Assembly: GCA_040506705.1 (NCBI GenBank)
Contig: JBEVWG010000010.1
Span: forward strand, 1-64,000
Direction of reading: 5' to 3'
DNA length: 64,000 nt
DNA from: Thiodiazotropha sp040506705
GTDB taxonomy: Bacteria > Pseudomonadota > Gammaproteobacteria > Chromatiales > Chromatiaceae
Shown here: positions 44,720 to 52,765 of the stretch, piece after piece
Numbering within the stretch: the first letter of the stretch is position 1
Layout of the letters: every line of letters starts with the position of its first letter
Position numbers and translations under genes: made by a program
The notes under the pieces: generated by a model
What the model was told of the DNA's origin: nothing
What the model saw: the letters and a program-made list of their open reading frames with translations, nothing else
Database searches by the model: none

Positions 44720-46924
44720 TTACGCGGCTTGTTTAAGAATATTAGTGATTACAACCTGCTCATCCATGCGCTCTTTGATTGCTTCAATGACCTCATCTGC
44801 GGCGCCGTTTTTAATCAGTTCTCCCAGTTGTTGCGCATCTTCAGCATAAGTCTGGATATCTGTTAGTAGTTTACGACTCTCATCATCAATTGGTGAGTTC
44901 AAAAGGTCACCTGCAGTCATGATGCTTTCAGCATAGCGTCCATCTTTAATTGCAGTTACAGCGTTATTCAATTGATCGACTTTTTGACTGGCCTCAATAA
45001 GTCGCTGTTTCGATTCCGGGGTGCTGCTATGATTTTCAGCTGTTTGCAGTAGCAACTGAGCTGCATCAGCATAGTCATGGGATTTTATAAGCTGATTTGC
45101 TTGATTTACATTTTGCAATGCTTGTGTGACCTGATTAATCTTCTTCCTCTCTTCGTTACTGAGATTGAGGTTGTCACCATACTGCTTTGTCAAAATTGAT
45201 ACAGCACCGCTGTAGTCTCCGTTGTTTACTGCCTGATCAATATTGCGTAAGACATCTGCGTTTTGACCAATTGTTTGCAGAACCTTATCACCACTTTCAG
45301 CTGTGAAATCCTGCAGCAGGGATGATCCTACACCGATAGCACCTAGGTAGTCGCCACTCTTAACGGCGTTGTAGGTCTGATTGACTCTCCCTACCTGCTC
45401 AATTGTGGAAGTTATATTTGCGTTGCCGTCAAAGTAGTTTGCGGCAAGATTCGCAGCAGCTAAGAAATCTCCCTCAGCAATGGCTTTGTAAGTCATCGAG
45501 GCATTTCCTACATGCTTGGCAATATTTGCTGCTTTATCAATAAATCCAGCAGAGGCGCCAAACGCTTTACCAATATTGGATAGACCATTGGCAGCGCCAG
45601 CTACACCACCGAGCACCATACCCCAGCTTTTATGTTTTACGCCTTGATATACATTGTATGCTGACATGGCAAGATTCATACCTTTAGCGACCATCGAAAC
45701 AACGGGGATGGGTACAAATTGTGCAATAGTTACCAAGCCTTGGAATATTTTACTCTGAGCAATTTTCTGAAAGGTGTTTTTGACCCCTCGACCAATACTC
45801 TTGATTCCCTTCTTTACTGCCCGGCCGATACTCTTGAGGCCTTTCTTGATGCCACGACCAATGCCTTTGATACCCTTCTTGATGCCACGACCAATTCCAT
45901 TGATGCCCTTCTTGATACCACGGCCAATACCCTTGATACCATTTTTTACACTGCGTCCAATGCTCTTCAGACCTTTTGAGAGACCACTAAATAATCCATA
46001 TTCCACTTCGATCTTCTGGCCATCAATTTCAATTACACCACTATCATTTTCCTGCTTTAGCTCGTTCAAAGTTTCAGTGGAGATTGATTCGCCATGAATC
46101 TGTCTGGAGAAGATATCTCCCTCGTCACCCTGGGCATCTTTGACATTAACTCTTGTGTCAATCGCATGCCCAACCTCTTCGGTAAGTATCTTTTCAGTTT
46201 GGGCTGCATCTGTTTGTAGAAGTTCTCTACTCAGGTAGACGGTATCGTTACTTTCACTATATGCGCCAAACGCTTTTCCATCTGTTTGGGTGCCGGATAG
46301 ATCCTGAAGTTGATTTTCGTTAACGAGTTTTATGTTAGGCATCCAGCTAAAGTCACCTTTTAATGTCTGCTGGCGAATTGTCTCGGCACTCTCCTGATTG
46401 TATTGGTCTCCAAAAGTCTTTTTCATGATCTCATGAAATAGACTACTGTCTTCTGCACTATTCTGGAAACGTTGTTGGAATTGCTGTGTGACTTGAGCCA
46501 GTGAATCCTGTTCACTTGTTTGAAAGGATGATCCAGTCAGTGAAGGGTTAGCCTGACTGTTATGTTCTGCTGAAGATGCATCTCTTGATGCGGTGTCCGG
46601 TTGATTACTTGCTTGAGCGTACTTGCTGTAATCAAGTATTTTATATTGATTTAGTGATAATCCATGGGGGGGATGTTGAGGAGTGGCATTGCTGGTTGGG
46701 GCATTGGTAGATTCGTTATTTCCTGCCTCCGCTACGTTTGCGCTATCCATTAATGTACGCCGCTCTTGAGGGTTTGAAAGATCCCATAGCAGGGGGTTGA
46801 CTTTTTTAGGTGCACTCATGTTCATGATTTGCTCATCATTAACACCTGAAGAGCTGCTATTCGTATTGGAACTGTTTTTTGATTGAATAGAACTCTGATG
46901 AAATCTTGCGCTGAAGTGAATCAT
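44720..46924 (-). CDS. Large repeat protein with peptidase-like domain, cationic 11-mer repeats and TPR-like tail
   Basis: The 734-residue protein has no signal peptide. Residues 1-160 are low-complexity Ser/Asn/Gln. Residues about 160-310 look like the domain found in RTX-type and Ca-binding exoproteins that carries EExGH in place of HExxH: here TEEVGHAIDTRVN (His253), DAQGDEGDIFSRQIHGES and ENDSGVIEIDGQKIEVE. Residues 318-383 are six perfect-phase 11-residue units (GIKGIGRGIKK type). Residues about 395-465 are hydrophobic and Gly/Ala-rich. From about 480 there are six degenerate units of GDYxxA type spaced 40-46 residues, like TPR/Sel1. Ribosome-binding site GGGAGGAG is strong. Known pieces, unusual combination; a contact- or pore-forming exoprotein is speculation. 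Confidence 0.7.
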   Translation of the reverse strand: MIHFSARFHQSSIQSKNSSNTNSSSSGVNDEQIMNMSAPKKVNPLLWDLSNPQERRTLMDSANVAEAGNNESTNAPTSNATPQHPPHGLSLNQYKILDYSKYAQASNQPDTASRDASSAEHNSQANPSLTGSSFQTSEQDSLAQVTQQFQQRFQNSAEDSSLFHEIMKKTFGDQYNQESAETIRQQTLKGDFSWMPNIKLVNENQLQDLSGTQTDGKAFGAYSESNDTVYLSRELLQTDAAQTEKILTEEVGHAIDTRVNVKDAQGDEGDIFSRQIHGESISTETLNELKQENDSGVIEIDGQKIEVEYGLFSGLSKGLKSIGRSVKNGIKGIGRGIKKGINGIGRGIKKGIKGIGRGIKKGLKSIGRAVKKGIKSIGRGVKNTFQKIAQSKIFQGLVTIAQFVPIPVVSMVAKGMNLAMSAYNVYQGVKHKSWGMVLGGVAGAANGLSNIGKAFGASAGFIDKAANIAKHVGNASMTYKAIAEGDFLAAANLAANYFDGNANITSTIEQVGRVNQTYNAVKSGDYLGAIGVGSSLLQDFTAESGDKVLQTIGQNADVLRNIDQAVNNGDYSGAVSILTKQYGDNLNLSNEERKKINQVTQALQNVNQANQLIKSHDYADAAQLLLQTAENHSSTPESKQRLIEASQKVDQLNNAVTAIKDGRYAESIMTAGDLLNSPIDDESRKLLTDIQTYAEDAQQLGELIKNGAADEVIEAIKERMDEQVVITNILKQAA
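45776..45973 (-). repeat. Six 33-bp coding tandem repeats
   Basis: Six consecutive 33-bp units encode residues 318-383 of the 734-residue protein (GLKSIGRSVKN, GIKGIGRGIKK, GINGIGRGIKK, GIKGIGRGIKK, GLKSIGRAVKK, GIKSIGRGVKN). The units differ by a few substitutions only. In the 11-residue period Gly, Ile/Leu and Lys/Arg recur at fixed positions. Confidence 0.95.
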
Positions 46925-47002
46925 GGTTACTCCTCCCTCGGATTATATTACCTATTAATATAATTCCAGGAAGTTTTGAAAAATATAAGCTAGGAATTAC
47001 CC

Positions 47003-47166
47003 TAGGCCTCTTAACACGAATCGAATCGCCCCTGTTGCTCCTGAAAAAGCGCCAATCAATGCACGAGGAGAGAGGTTTGGTCACTCCAAATGAATGACGA
47101 ACTATACCCAGTGGCACTTTTTCAGGGGTCGCCCGAAGGGCCGTATCGATTAGTATTAACAGGCCC
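47003..47166. mobile_element. MITE-like element, short diverged copy
   Basis: This is the second copy of the element at 17770-18034: left end TAGGCCTCTTAACAC and right end GTATTAACAGGCCC, with the nested inner pair CTGAAAAAGCGCCA / TGGCACTTTTTCAG conserved and the CACTCCAAATGAATGACGAAC segment corresponding to copy 1. It lacks the ~100-bp central part of copy 1. It lies about 80 bp upstream of the 734-residue protein gene. Confidence 0.8.
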
Positions 47167-47424
47167 AAGTGGACGGTAGGGTAGATTCGGTAACCCTCAG
47201 CCGAATCACAGCGTAACTTACGTGGCATTGGCGCACAGGAGCAGCCGTTGCTAATTCAAGCAGGAACAACAGCGAGGTTCTGAGCATTATCGACATTATC
47301 ACACGGGCCACTGGCCAAGTAGAGCTTTAGTGGTATTCGGCCACACTTTTTTGTCTAGTGGTTGATGCAGAAAATCTTCTGGGGAAGCCTGCGCTGATGG
47401 ACTTCTATGTGACTGGACTTATCG
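47167..47424. other. Gap to the right of the MITE
   Basis: This stretch between the MITE and the UbiA gene holds no convincing gene or repeat. It probably ends the accessory island on the right. Confidence 0.4.
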
Positions 47425-48354
47425 CTATGCAATATCAATTAATATGCCGAGAAATACCAGAACAGGGGTGATTAGCGTCAGCAAAACATTTTTGCCCAGA
47501 CTGGGTATCAGAAGATCTGTGGCACCTTTTTGATCCTTGATTACACTATAGATTTGATAAGCGAGCAGGGCTGTAATAAGACTGATCAGCGATGCAGTTG
47601 GTATTAATCCAAGTAGAACGCCGAGAATAACTGAAGCATAGGCAGCTACGCAGAAGCTCAAAAACAGCAGTGCTCTCGCTTTCGATTTCAATGCTATTGC
47701 ATAGTTATCACGACCAACACTTTTATCTGGCTCTATATCTGGTATCTGATTGAGCAGTAGTAGATTATTGACAAAGAAAAAAGGTACTAACGAGAGCAAA
47801 AGTGCTGTGCTGCTGAATTGTCCAGTCAACGAAAAATGTGTTCCTACTACCATCAGTGGTCCAAAACAGAAACCTGATGCGATCAATACCAGAAAACGAC
47901 TTCGGTTGATCCAGCTGGTATAGGTGATGATGATCAATATACCCAGCAGTCCGATGGGAATCAGCCCCCAGCCAATTACCTGGATCAGATAAAGACCACA
48001 GCCCAGGGTTATCAGTAGTGATACCACCCCGACTCTTAAGGCATAGGGGGCCAGATTGGGTTGAAGCACTAATGTGCCACTGCCACCGCTGAAGGGTGTT
48101 CGTTCAGTTTTTGCGTCCAAACCAGAATGAAAATCTGTATATTCATTGAGGGCATTGACACTGATATGGGCCATCAGAGCACCCAAAATCACTATTGCAA
48201 GCAGATGCCATGAAACCGGGTGTCCAGATAATAGAACGCTTCCTACTCCCAAGGAGACACATACCGGAGTGAGTATCAGAAAGTTCGGTCGGGTAACGCC
48301 AATGACTGGAAAAGGTATCATCAGGAATTCTGCCGGATTGTTGTGGTTATTCAC
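47425..48354 (-). CDS. UbiA-family prenyltransferase
   Basis: This polytopic prenyltransferase has 309 residues. The first Asp-rich motif is NEYTDFHSGLD (about 70-80; the Nx3Dx5D version typical of the MenA-like branch) and the second is DIEPDKSVGRDN (about 206-217). It probably transfers a prenyl chain to an aromatic head such as 1,4-dihydroxy-2-naphthoate, giving a menaquinone-type quinone, but the exact substrate cannot be read. It lies 103 bp downstream of tonB in the same direction, next to the cytochrome locus where quinol would be the electron source. Confidence 0.8.
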   Translation of the reverse strand: MNNHNNPAEFLMIPFPVIGVTRPNFLILTPVCVSLGVGSVLLSGHPVSWHLLAIVILGALMAHISVNALNEYTDFHSGLDAKTERTPFSGGSGTLVLQPNLAPYALRVGVVSLLITLGCGLYLIQVIGWGLIPIGLLGILIIITYTSWINRSRFLVLIASGFCFGPLMVVGTHFSLTGQFSSTALLLSLVPFFFVNNLLLLNQIPDIEPDKSVGRDNYAIALKSKARALLFLSFCVAAYASVILGVLLGLIPTASLISLITALLAYQIYSVIKDQKGATDLLIPSLGKNVLLTLITPVLVFLGILIDIA

Positions 48355-48457
48355 TACAGACTACTGCAAAAGCGACCCACAATAAAACACCAATGGCCTA
48401 AATATTCCAGTAGAGAAAATGGTGTCATTCCTGACTCGCTAAATCAATTCCGCTTAA

Positions 48458-49159
48458 TCATTGATCCAGTGTGTATGCCATGGCATAGGTTATAGGTAGA
48501 GGACAACTGAGTTCAGCTGGGATCTCCGGGAAGGGGTGTGCGGCTTTGATCGCTTTTTTGGCGGCTTTGCGTAACAGGCTGTGGGAGCCGTTGATATCCA
48601 GGTCGATAATTTGACCATCGCAGGTAAGCATGAAATGAACCCGAACTCTCCCCTCTATGTTTTTACGTCTGGCAAGGGCGGGGTAGCGCTTCTTTTTTTC
48701 GATGCTCGCCAGTAGCTCAGCCATATACTGCTCAAGTATATTCGCCTTTGGTTCTGCTTTGGGGGGAGAGGGTTGACTTACAACTACATGCTCAGGTTCC
48801 TCAATAACCTGAGGTGTTGTTTCAGCAGGGACAGTTTTCTTCTCCACTGGTTTGGTTTTAGTCGGGATTTTCTTCTCTACAATTTGCTTGGGCTTGGGCT
48901 TGGGCTTTGGTTTTGGTTTTGGTTTTGGTTCAGGCTTGGTGGGAGTTTCACTCTCCTTTTTAACAATTGGCGGTTGTTGCTGAACAACTTTGGGCTTGGT
49001 CTGGTTAAAGTTTAATTGGACAAATAGCGGGTCAGCTTTTGGTTGATCCAATTTTGCTTGATTGATCCTGGTGTCAGACCAGGAGGTAACAATAACAAGA
49101 TGCAGTATGAGGGAGATAGATATCGCCAGAATATGACGTCCCGAGAAATAGTGAATCAT
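48458..49159 (-). CDS. tonB: TonB energy transducer
   Basis: TonB transmits inner-membrane proton-motive energy to outer-membrane receptors. The 233-residue protein has an N-terminal membrane helix (about 10-26), a long Lys-Pro/Glu-Pro spacer (KPEPKPKPKPKPKPKPK about 73-90) and a C-terminal domain with YMAELLASIEKKKRYPALARR and GRVRVHFML. Its start overlaps the exbD stop by 4 bp, so translation is coupled. Partner of ExbB and ExbD just upstream. Confidence 0.93.
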   Translation of the reverse strand: MIHYFSGRHILAISISLILHLVIVTSWSDTRINQAKLDQPKADPLFVQLNFNQTKPKVVQQQPPIVKKESETPTKPEPKPKPKPKPKPKPKQIVEKKIPTKTKPVEKKTVPAETTPQVIEEPEHVVVSQPSPPKAEPKANILEQYMAELLASIEKKKRYPALARRKNIEGRVRVHFMLTCDGQIIDLDINGSHSLLRKAAKKAIKAAHPFPEIPAELSCPLPITYAMAYTLDQ

Positions 49160-49557
49160 GGCTTCTCAGTTACTATATCCAGGGATTCTGCACCAGCACT
49201 GCGTGCCGCATCAATGATCTTGATGCCAGTGCCGAAATGAGCGGTCTGATCGCCTTTTAGCCGTACGAAGCGCTTGCTGGAAGCGTGTAACGCCCCGCGA
49301 AGCGCCTCTTCAAGTCGATCGACTCTTGTAGGTCGCCCATTCACCAGGATATCTCCACTAGGCAAAAGAGAGACCTCTACAGTGTCATCTTCACTGCTTG
49401 GAGTACTGCTGACTGCTTCAGGAAGCTGAATATCAATCGCTTCATCTTCAATAAAATGGGCAGTGAGCATAAAAAAGACCAGCAGTAGAAATATGATATC
49501 AATCAGAGGAGTAAGATTCAGCACATGGTTGGAGCGTCTCCTGTACTCATACTCCAT
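49156..49557 (-). CDS. exbD: ExbD biopolymer transport protein
   Basis: This is the single-span proton-channel subunit of the TonB complex, 133 residues. The helix HVLNLTPLIDIIFLLLVFF has the essential membrane Asp (LIDIIF). A longer frame starts at 49626, but the ATG at 49557, preceded by GGGAGA and overlapping the exbB end by 11 bp, gives the usual start MEYEYRRRS. Operon partner of exbB and tonB. Confidence 0.9.
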   Translation of the reverse strand: MEYEYRRRSNHVLNLTPLIDIIFLLLVFFMLTAHFIEDEAIDIQLPEAVSSTPSSEDDTVEVSLLPSGDILVNGRPTRVDRLEEALRGALHASSKRFVRLKGDQTAHFGTGIKIIDAARSAGAESLDIVTEKP

Positions 49558-50206
49558 CTGTAATATTCTCCCAATGGTGGGTCTGATCACTCTCCTCTCT
49601 TGCTGCGGGCTGTGAACGGCGTTCAAGCAGCAGTGATATGCAGCGATTCATAGAAAGTGCTCTTCTTTCAACACTGCCTTCAAGAAAGTGGAGCATTAAC
49701 AGTAACGGAATGGCTACAGCAAGACCTACACCGGTCGTAATCATTGCTTCCCAGATACCACCTGCCAAGGCTTGGGCGTCGACCTTGCCTCCCGCGTTCT
49801 CTATTACCATAAAGGCTTTGATCATGCCGGTGATGGTTCCAAGCAGCCCGAGCAGGGGAGCTGTGTTACCGAGAATGGAGAGTGTACGCAGGCCGAACTC
49901 CATACGTTGGATCTCTTCATTACGTACTCGACTTCCAACTCCCTGCAGATCTTTCACCCCCTCAGCATGGGCTTTAACCATGGTGCGGATGACTCTGGCC
50001 TCCGGCCCTTTCAGTTCACTGACTTGCTGCTGGTAATCTTTTTGATCAAGCAACTGACTCAGTTCTGGTAACCAGGTTTTGGGTAATTTACGTAAGCGTG
50101 CAAAGAGTAGATGGCGTTCTAGCACGATGGCCAGGCCGATTGAAGAGTAGGCGGCGAGTATCCAGATGACCGGTCCTCCCCGAGTGATCAGTTCAGCAAA
50201 ATTCAT
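49547..50206 (-). CDS. exbB: ExbB biopolymer transport protein
   Basis: This is the three-helix channel subunit of the TonB complex (MotA/TolQ family), 219 residues with LISTLGNTAPLLGLLGTITG-like motif (here RTLSILGNTAPLLGLLGTI) and AGGIWEAMITTGVGLAVAI. The frame is open from 50236 but the ATG at 50206 overlaps the TauE/SafE stop by 4 bp (ATGA). It works with ExbD and TonB to energise the receptor at 52766. Confidence 0.92.
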   Translation of the reverse strand: MNFAELITRGGPVIWILAAYSSIGLAIVLERHLLFARLRKLPKTWLPELSQLLDQKDYQQQVSELKGPEARVIRTMVKAHAEGVKDLQGVGSRVRNEEIQRMEFGLRTLSILGNTAPLLGLLGTITGMIKAFMVIENAGGKVDAQALAGGIWEAMITTGVGLAVAIPLLLMLHFLEGSVERRALSMNRCISLLLERRSQPAAREESDQTHHWENITDGV

Positions 50207-50913
50207 GGTGTAATCCATCCCATAGCAGTTGCGCATCCTATCAAGATGAGTAGTCCGACACTGGTATTTTCCAGGGCGGTACGATGACGATTAAGGTGTA
50301 TCCTGATCTGTTGGCCAAAATGGGCGAGGCCAGTGGCAAAGACCAGGGTCGGTAGTAAAACTGCGCCCATAGCAAAGCCTGCACCGAGGGAGGCTCCAGT
50401 GAGGATGCTGGCACTGGTTGCAGCGGCGAGAATAAGTGTTGTGAGGGGTGCGCAGGGGTTAAGCGCCATGCCAAGCCCCATCATATAGAGACTTCCAGGG
50501 AGACTTTTTGTCGCCAGAGAGTTGGATGAGCCTGGTGGTGTTGGCTCCAGCTTAACAGTTGTAGCGGTCTGGCAACTCGAACCACAGCTTTTATGGTGGC
50601 GCCGCCAGATGATTGAGAGAGCCACCAATACGGTTGCACTTCCCAGAAGCCAGCGTACCCAAGGGCCGGCAACCAGATCCTCTACCCAGAGCCCAGCCCA
50701 TCCTGCTGCCCCCGCAAGTAAGGTATAGCCGGAGGCACGACCCAGAGAAAAGGGGAGTAGTGTACGCCAGGCTCCCCAGGAGTTCTGCTCACTGCTGGTA
50801 AATACAGGCCCTAAATAGGGCAGACATGCAATGGTGCAGGGGCCGGAGCCAAAACTGAGCCCAAGTAGCAGGGCAGACCCAAAGCTGAGGCTGACAGGTT
50901 CTATCGGGATCAT
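50203..50913 (-). CDS. TauE/SafE-DsbD-like membrane protein
   Basis: This is a polytopic inner-membrane protein of 236 residues of the sulfite exporter TauE/SafE / DsbD-CcdA group. Two symmetric Cys-Pro motifs are visible: SGPCTIACLPYLGPV (about 23-37) and ALNPCAPLTTLILAAATS (about 150-167). Such proteins move reducing equivalents or small anions across the membrane. Sitting between a membrane ferredoxin and exbB, it may feed electrons to a periplasmic step of metal uptake; that is inference. Confidence 0.8.
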   Translation of the reverse strand: MIPIEPVSLSFGSALLLGLSFGSGPCTIACLPYLGPVFTSSEQNSWGAWRTLLPFSLGRASGYTLLAGAAGWAGLWVEDLVAGPWVRWLLGSATVLVALSIIWRRHHKSCGSSCQTATTVKLEPTPPGSSNSLATKSLPGSLYMMGLGMALNPCAPLTTLILAAATSASILTGASLGAGFAMGAVLLPTLVFATGLAHFGQQIRIHLNRHRTALENTSVGLLILIGCATAMGWITP

Positions 50914-51962
50914 GAAGATTTAGCCTCTCCTTTTGGGCGATCCTTTTTAAACCAATTGATGAGATTCTGTTTTTCCCAGGTAGTCTGTGATTTTTTACGC
51001 TTCTTAAAGTATTGGGGATCGGCGCTGAAGATAGGGATAAATGCATATTTAAGTTGCAGTACATTTTTATCCGGACAAAACTCCACACAGCGTCCACAGA
51101 GTGTGCAATCCTCGAAAGTTACATTTCGATTTTCCATGTCAGTGTGGATTTCGTGAATATCCATCGGGCAGGCCTTGGCACAAAGACCACAGCGCTCACA
51201 GCGGGGCGTAGCATTTTTTATCAGCCGCAGAAGTCCTAACTTACGGAACACAGCATGCAGTGCCAGCATCGGACAGATTCGGCAAAAGGGCTGACGCAGT
51301 GTAAGTCCCAGGGCAATCATCAGACCGAACAGAAAATCTGCAACCAGAGATAGCACAATGGTGGTCGTGTTAGCTGTATCCACATAGAGCTGGCTGGTAT
51401 CACCCGTGGCCAGGGTTGTGAGTATCCGGCTGGGGCAGATTTTACAGAAAGGATCGCCCAGATCATGGTTCAATAGTCCCATCCCTGTCAGTAGGGGAAA
51501 GCCAAAAACGAGGATGAGTAAAATGAACCACTTCACTGGGCGAATTCGGGAAACCAGAGTTTTTTCAAGAGAGTGCTGACGCTGCAGACCTATTTTTTGG
51601 CCGATCATCTGCAACAACTCTTGAAAAGTTCCAAGTGGGCAGATCCAGCCACAGAAAGCCTTATTGAGCAGAACAAACAGAACCAGAAAAGTGCCCAGTG
51701 TAATCACAGTTGGCATGATTCCCATCATCAGGTTGCCACCTTTGACGATCGTCTCACCAAGTCGATGATCCATCTGATGCTGGATTGGAATCAAGGTACA
51801 GAGATCGGAACCCTGAAAGTCGTAAGCACAACTCAGGGCCGGCAATGCACCACTGATTTTATCCTCAAGGTAGTAACCCGTAATGACGCCACCATAGACG
51901 AAAAAGAGAAAGGCGCTGATCTGTACCAGTTTACGCACAATTGAAAGATTGAATGCACTCAT
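50910..51962 (-). CDS. Membrane-bound 4Fe-4S protein (NapH/CcoG type)
   Basis: The 350-residue polyferredoxin has N-terminal membrane helices with FCGWICPLGTFQEL and FCKICPSRIL and FCRICPMLAL Cys motifs, then two 4Fe-4S clusters in the cytoplasmic part (CERCGLCAKACPMD and CTLCGRCVEFCPDK). It is related to NapH/CcoG/NosR-type electron-transfer proteins that take electrons from quinol or ferredoxin. It sits between the periplasmic protein and the TauE/SafE gene with 4-bp overlaps on both sides. Confidence 0.9.
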   Translation of the reverse strand: MSAFNLSIVRKLVQISAFLFFVYGGVITGYYLEDKISGALPALSCAYDFQGSDLCTLIPIQHQMDHRLGETIVKGGNLMMGIMPTVITLGTFLVLFVLLNKAFCGWICPLGTFQELLQMIGQKIGLQRQHSLEKTLVSRIRPVKWFILLILVFGFPLLTGMGLLNHDLGDPFCKICPSRILTTLATGDTSQLYVDTANTTTIVLSLVADFLFGLMIALGLTLRQPFCRICPMLALHAVFRKLGLLRLIKNATPRCERCGLCAKACPMDIHEIHTDMENRNVTFEDCTLCGRCVEFCPDKNVLQLKYAFIPIFSADPQYFKKRKKSQTTWEKQNLINWFKKDRPKGEAKSS

Positions 51963-52753
51963 GTTTTCTCTCCACGGCTTTTTAGGCTATGTCCCAGATA
52001 GCCCCCGGCGAGAAATCCGATGCCCAACACCAGAAAGCCGAGTTGGGTCGATTGCCAGTGGTTGGGGTTGACATGGTAATCCGCAAAGAGTTGGGTGGAG
52101 TAGGTAACTTCGTCTTGCTGATATTCACTGATGATAGTGAATTGAGCGTTCCGCCTATCCCGTACGCCATCCACCAGATCAGGAAAGTCATCGGGAATCA
52201 TAAACGTGACTCGCCCATGCTCATCAGTGGTCAGGGTTTGCTGAGAGCCGTTGGATGTGTTCAGGGTAAGCGGTTGTCCGCTGAGATACGCTCCGTTAAA
52301 GCGGAGCCGGAATTCCCACTCCTGCATACTGTGGTATCGGTAGTGCTCTCTAGGTAGCGGTTCAGGTATGATTTCAAATTCAGTCTTTTGCAAAGCAATC
52401 AACTTGTCAGGACTTTGATGACTGGGACGACCAAACATATACTGATAATGGATGATCGCCTCTTTATAATTCCCCCAATGCTTTTCTACAACCAGGGCAT
52501 GATAGTTATCGACACCGGTTCGCGGCATTGTCACTTTGCCCATCTCAGCGGTTAAAGTCTCAGAGGAGAGATCCGGTTTAAAAAGTGTGATTGTTGCACT
52601 ATCACCATTTTCAATGAGGAACGACTTGGGGTCCCGGTGGTTATGGGCGTTAGTTGGTTTTTTAGGGCTCATGGATTGCGGCTCAGTTGCTGTCACAACA
52701 AGAGGTGATAGCAGGGCGGAGCCAAGAATCATTGCTAAGATTTGACGTTTCAT
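51959..52753 (-). CDS. Periplasmic membrane-anchored protein (DUF4198-like)
   Basis: The 264-residue protein has a signal peptide (about 1-22), a beta-sandwich-like body (FNGAYLSGQPLTLNTS and TTDEHGRVTFMIPDDF look like the DUF4198 module found beside TonB receptors), and a C-terminal membrane helix (LGFLVLGIGFLAGGYLGH, about 236-253). A His-rich start (NAHNHRD) may bind metal. DUF4198 assignment is from pattern memory. It lies 12 bp after the receptor and overlaps the ferredoxin gene. Confidence 0.7.
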   Translation of the reverse strand: MKRQILAMILGSALLSPLVVTATEPQSMSPKKPTNAHNHRDPKSFLIENGDSATITLFKPDLSSETLTAEMGKVTMPRTGVDNYHALVVEKHWGNYKEAIIHYQYMFGRPSHQSPDKLIALQKTEFEIIPEPLPREHYRYHSMQEWEFRLRFNGAYLSGQPLTLNTSNGSQQTLTTDEHGRVTFMIPDDFPDLVDGVRDRRNAQFTIISEYQQDEVTYSTQLFADYHVNPNHWQSTQLGFLVLGIGFLAGGYLGHSLKSRGEKT

Positions 52754-52765
52754 TGGTAAAGAGCC

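Noticed and set aside
45774..46097. 107-codon frame opposite the repeat region
   Set aside because: Pro/Leu/Phe-rich translation is a mirror image of the Gly/Ile/Lys repeats on the other strand.
48773..49015. Leu/Gly/Phe-Trp repeat frame opposite tonB
   Set aside because: It is the antisense of the Lys-Pro spacer of TonB.
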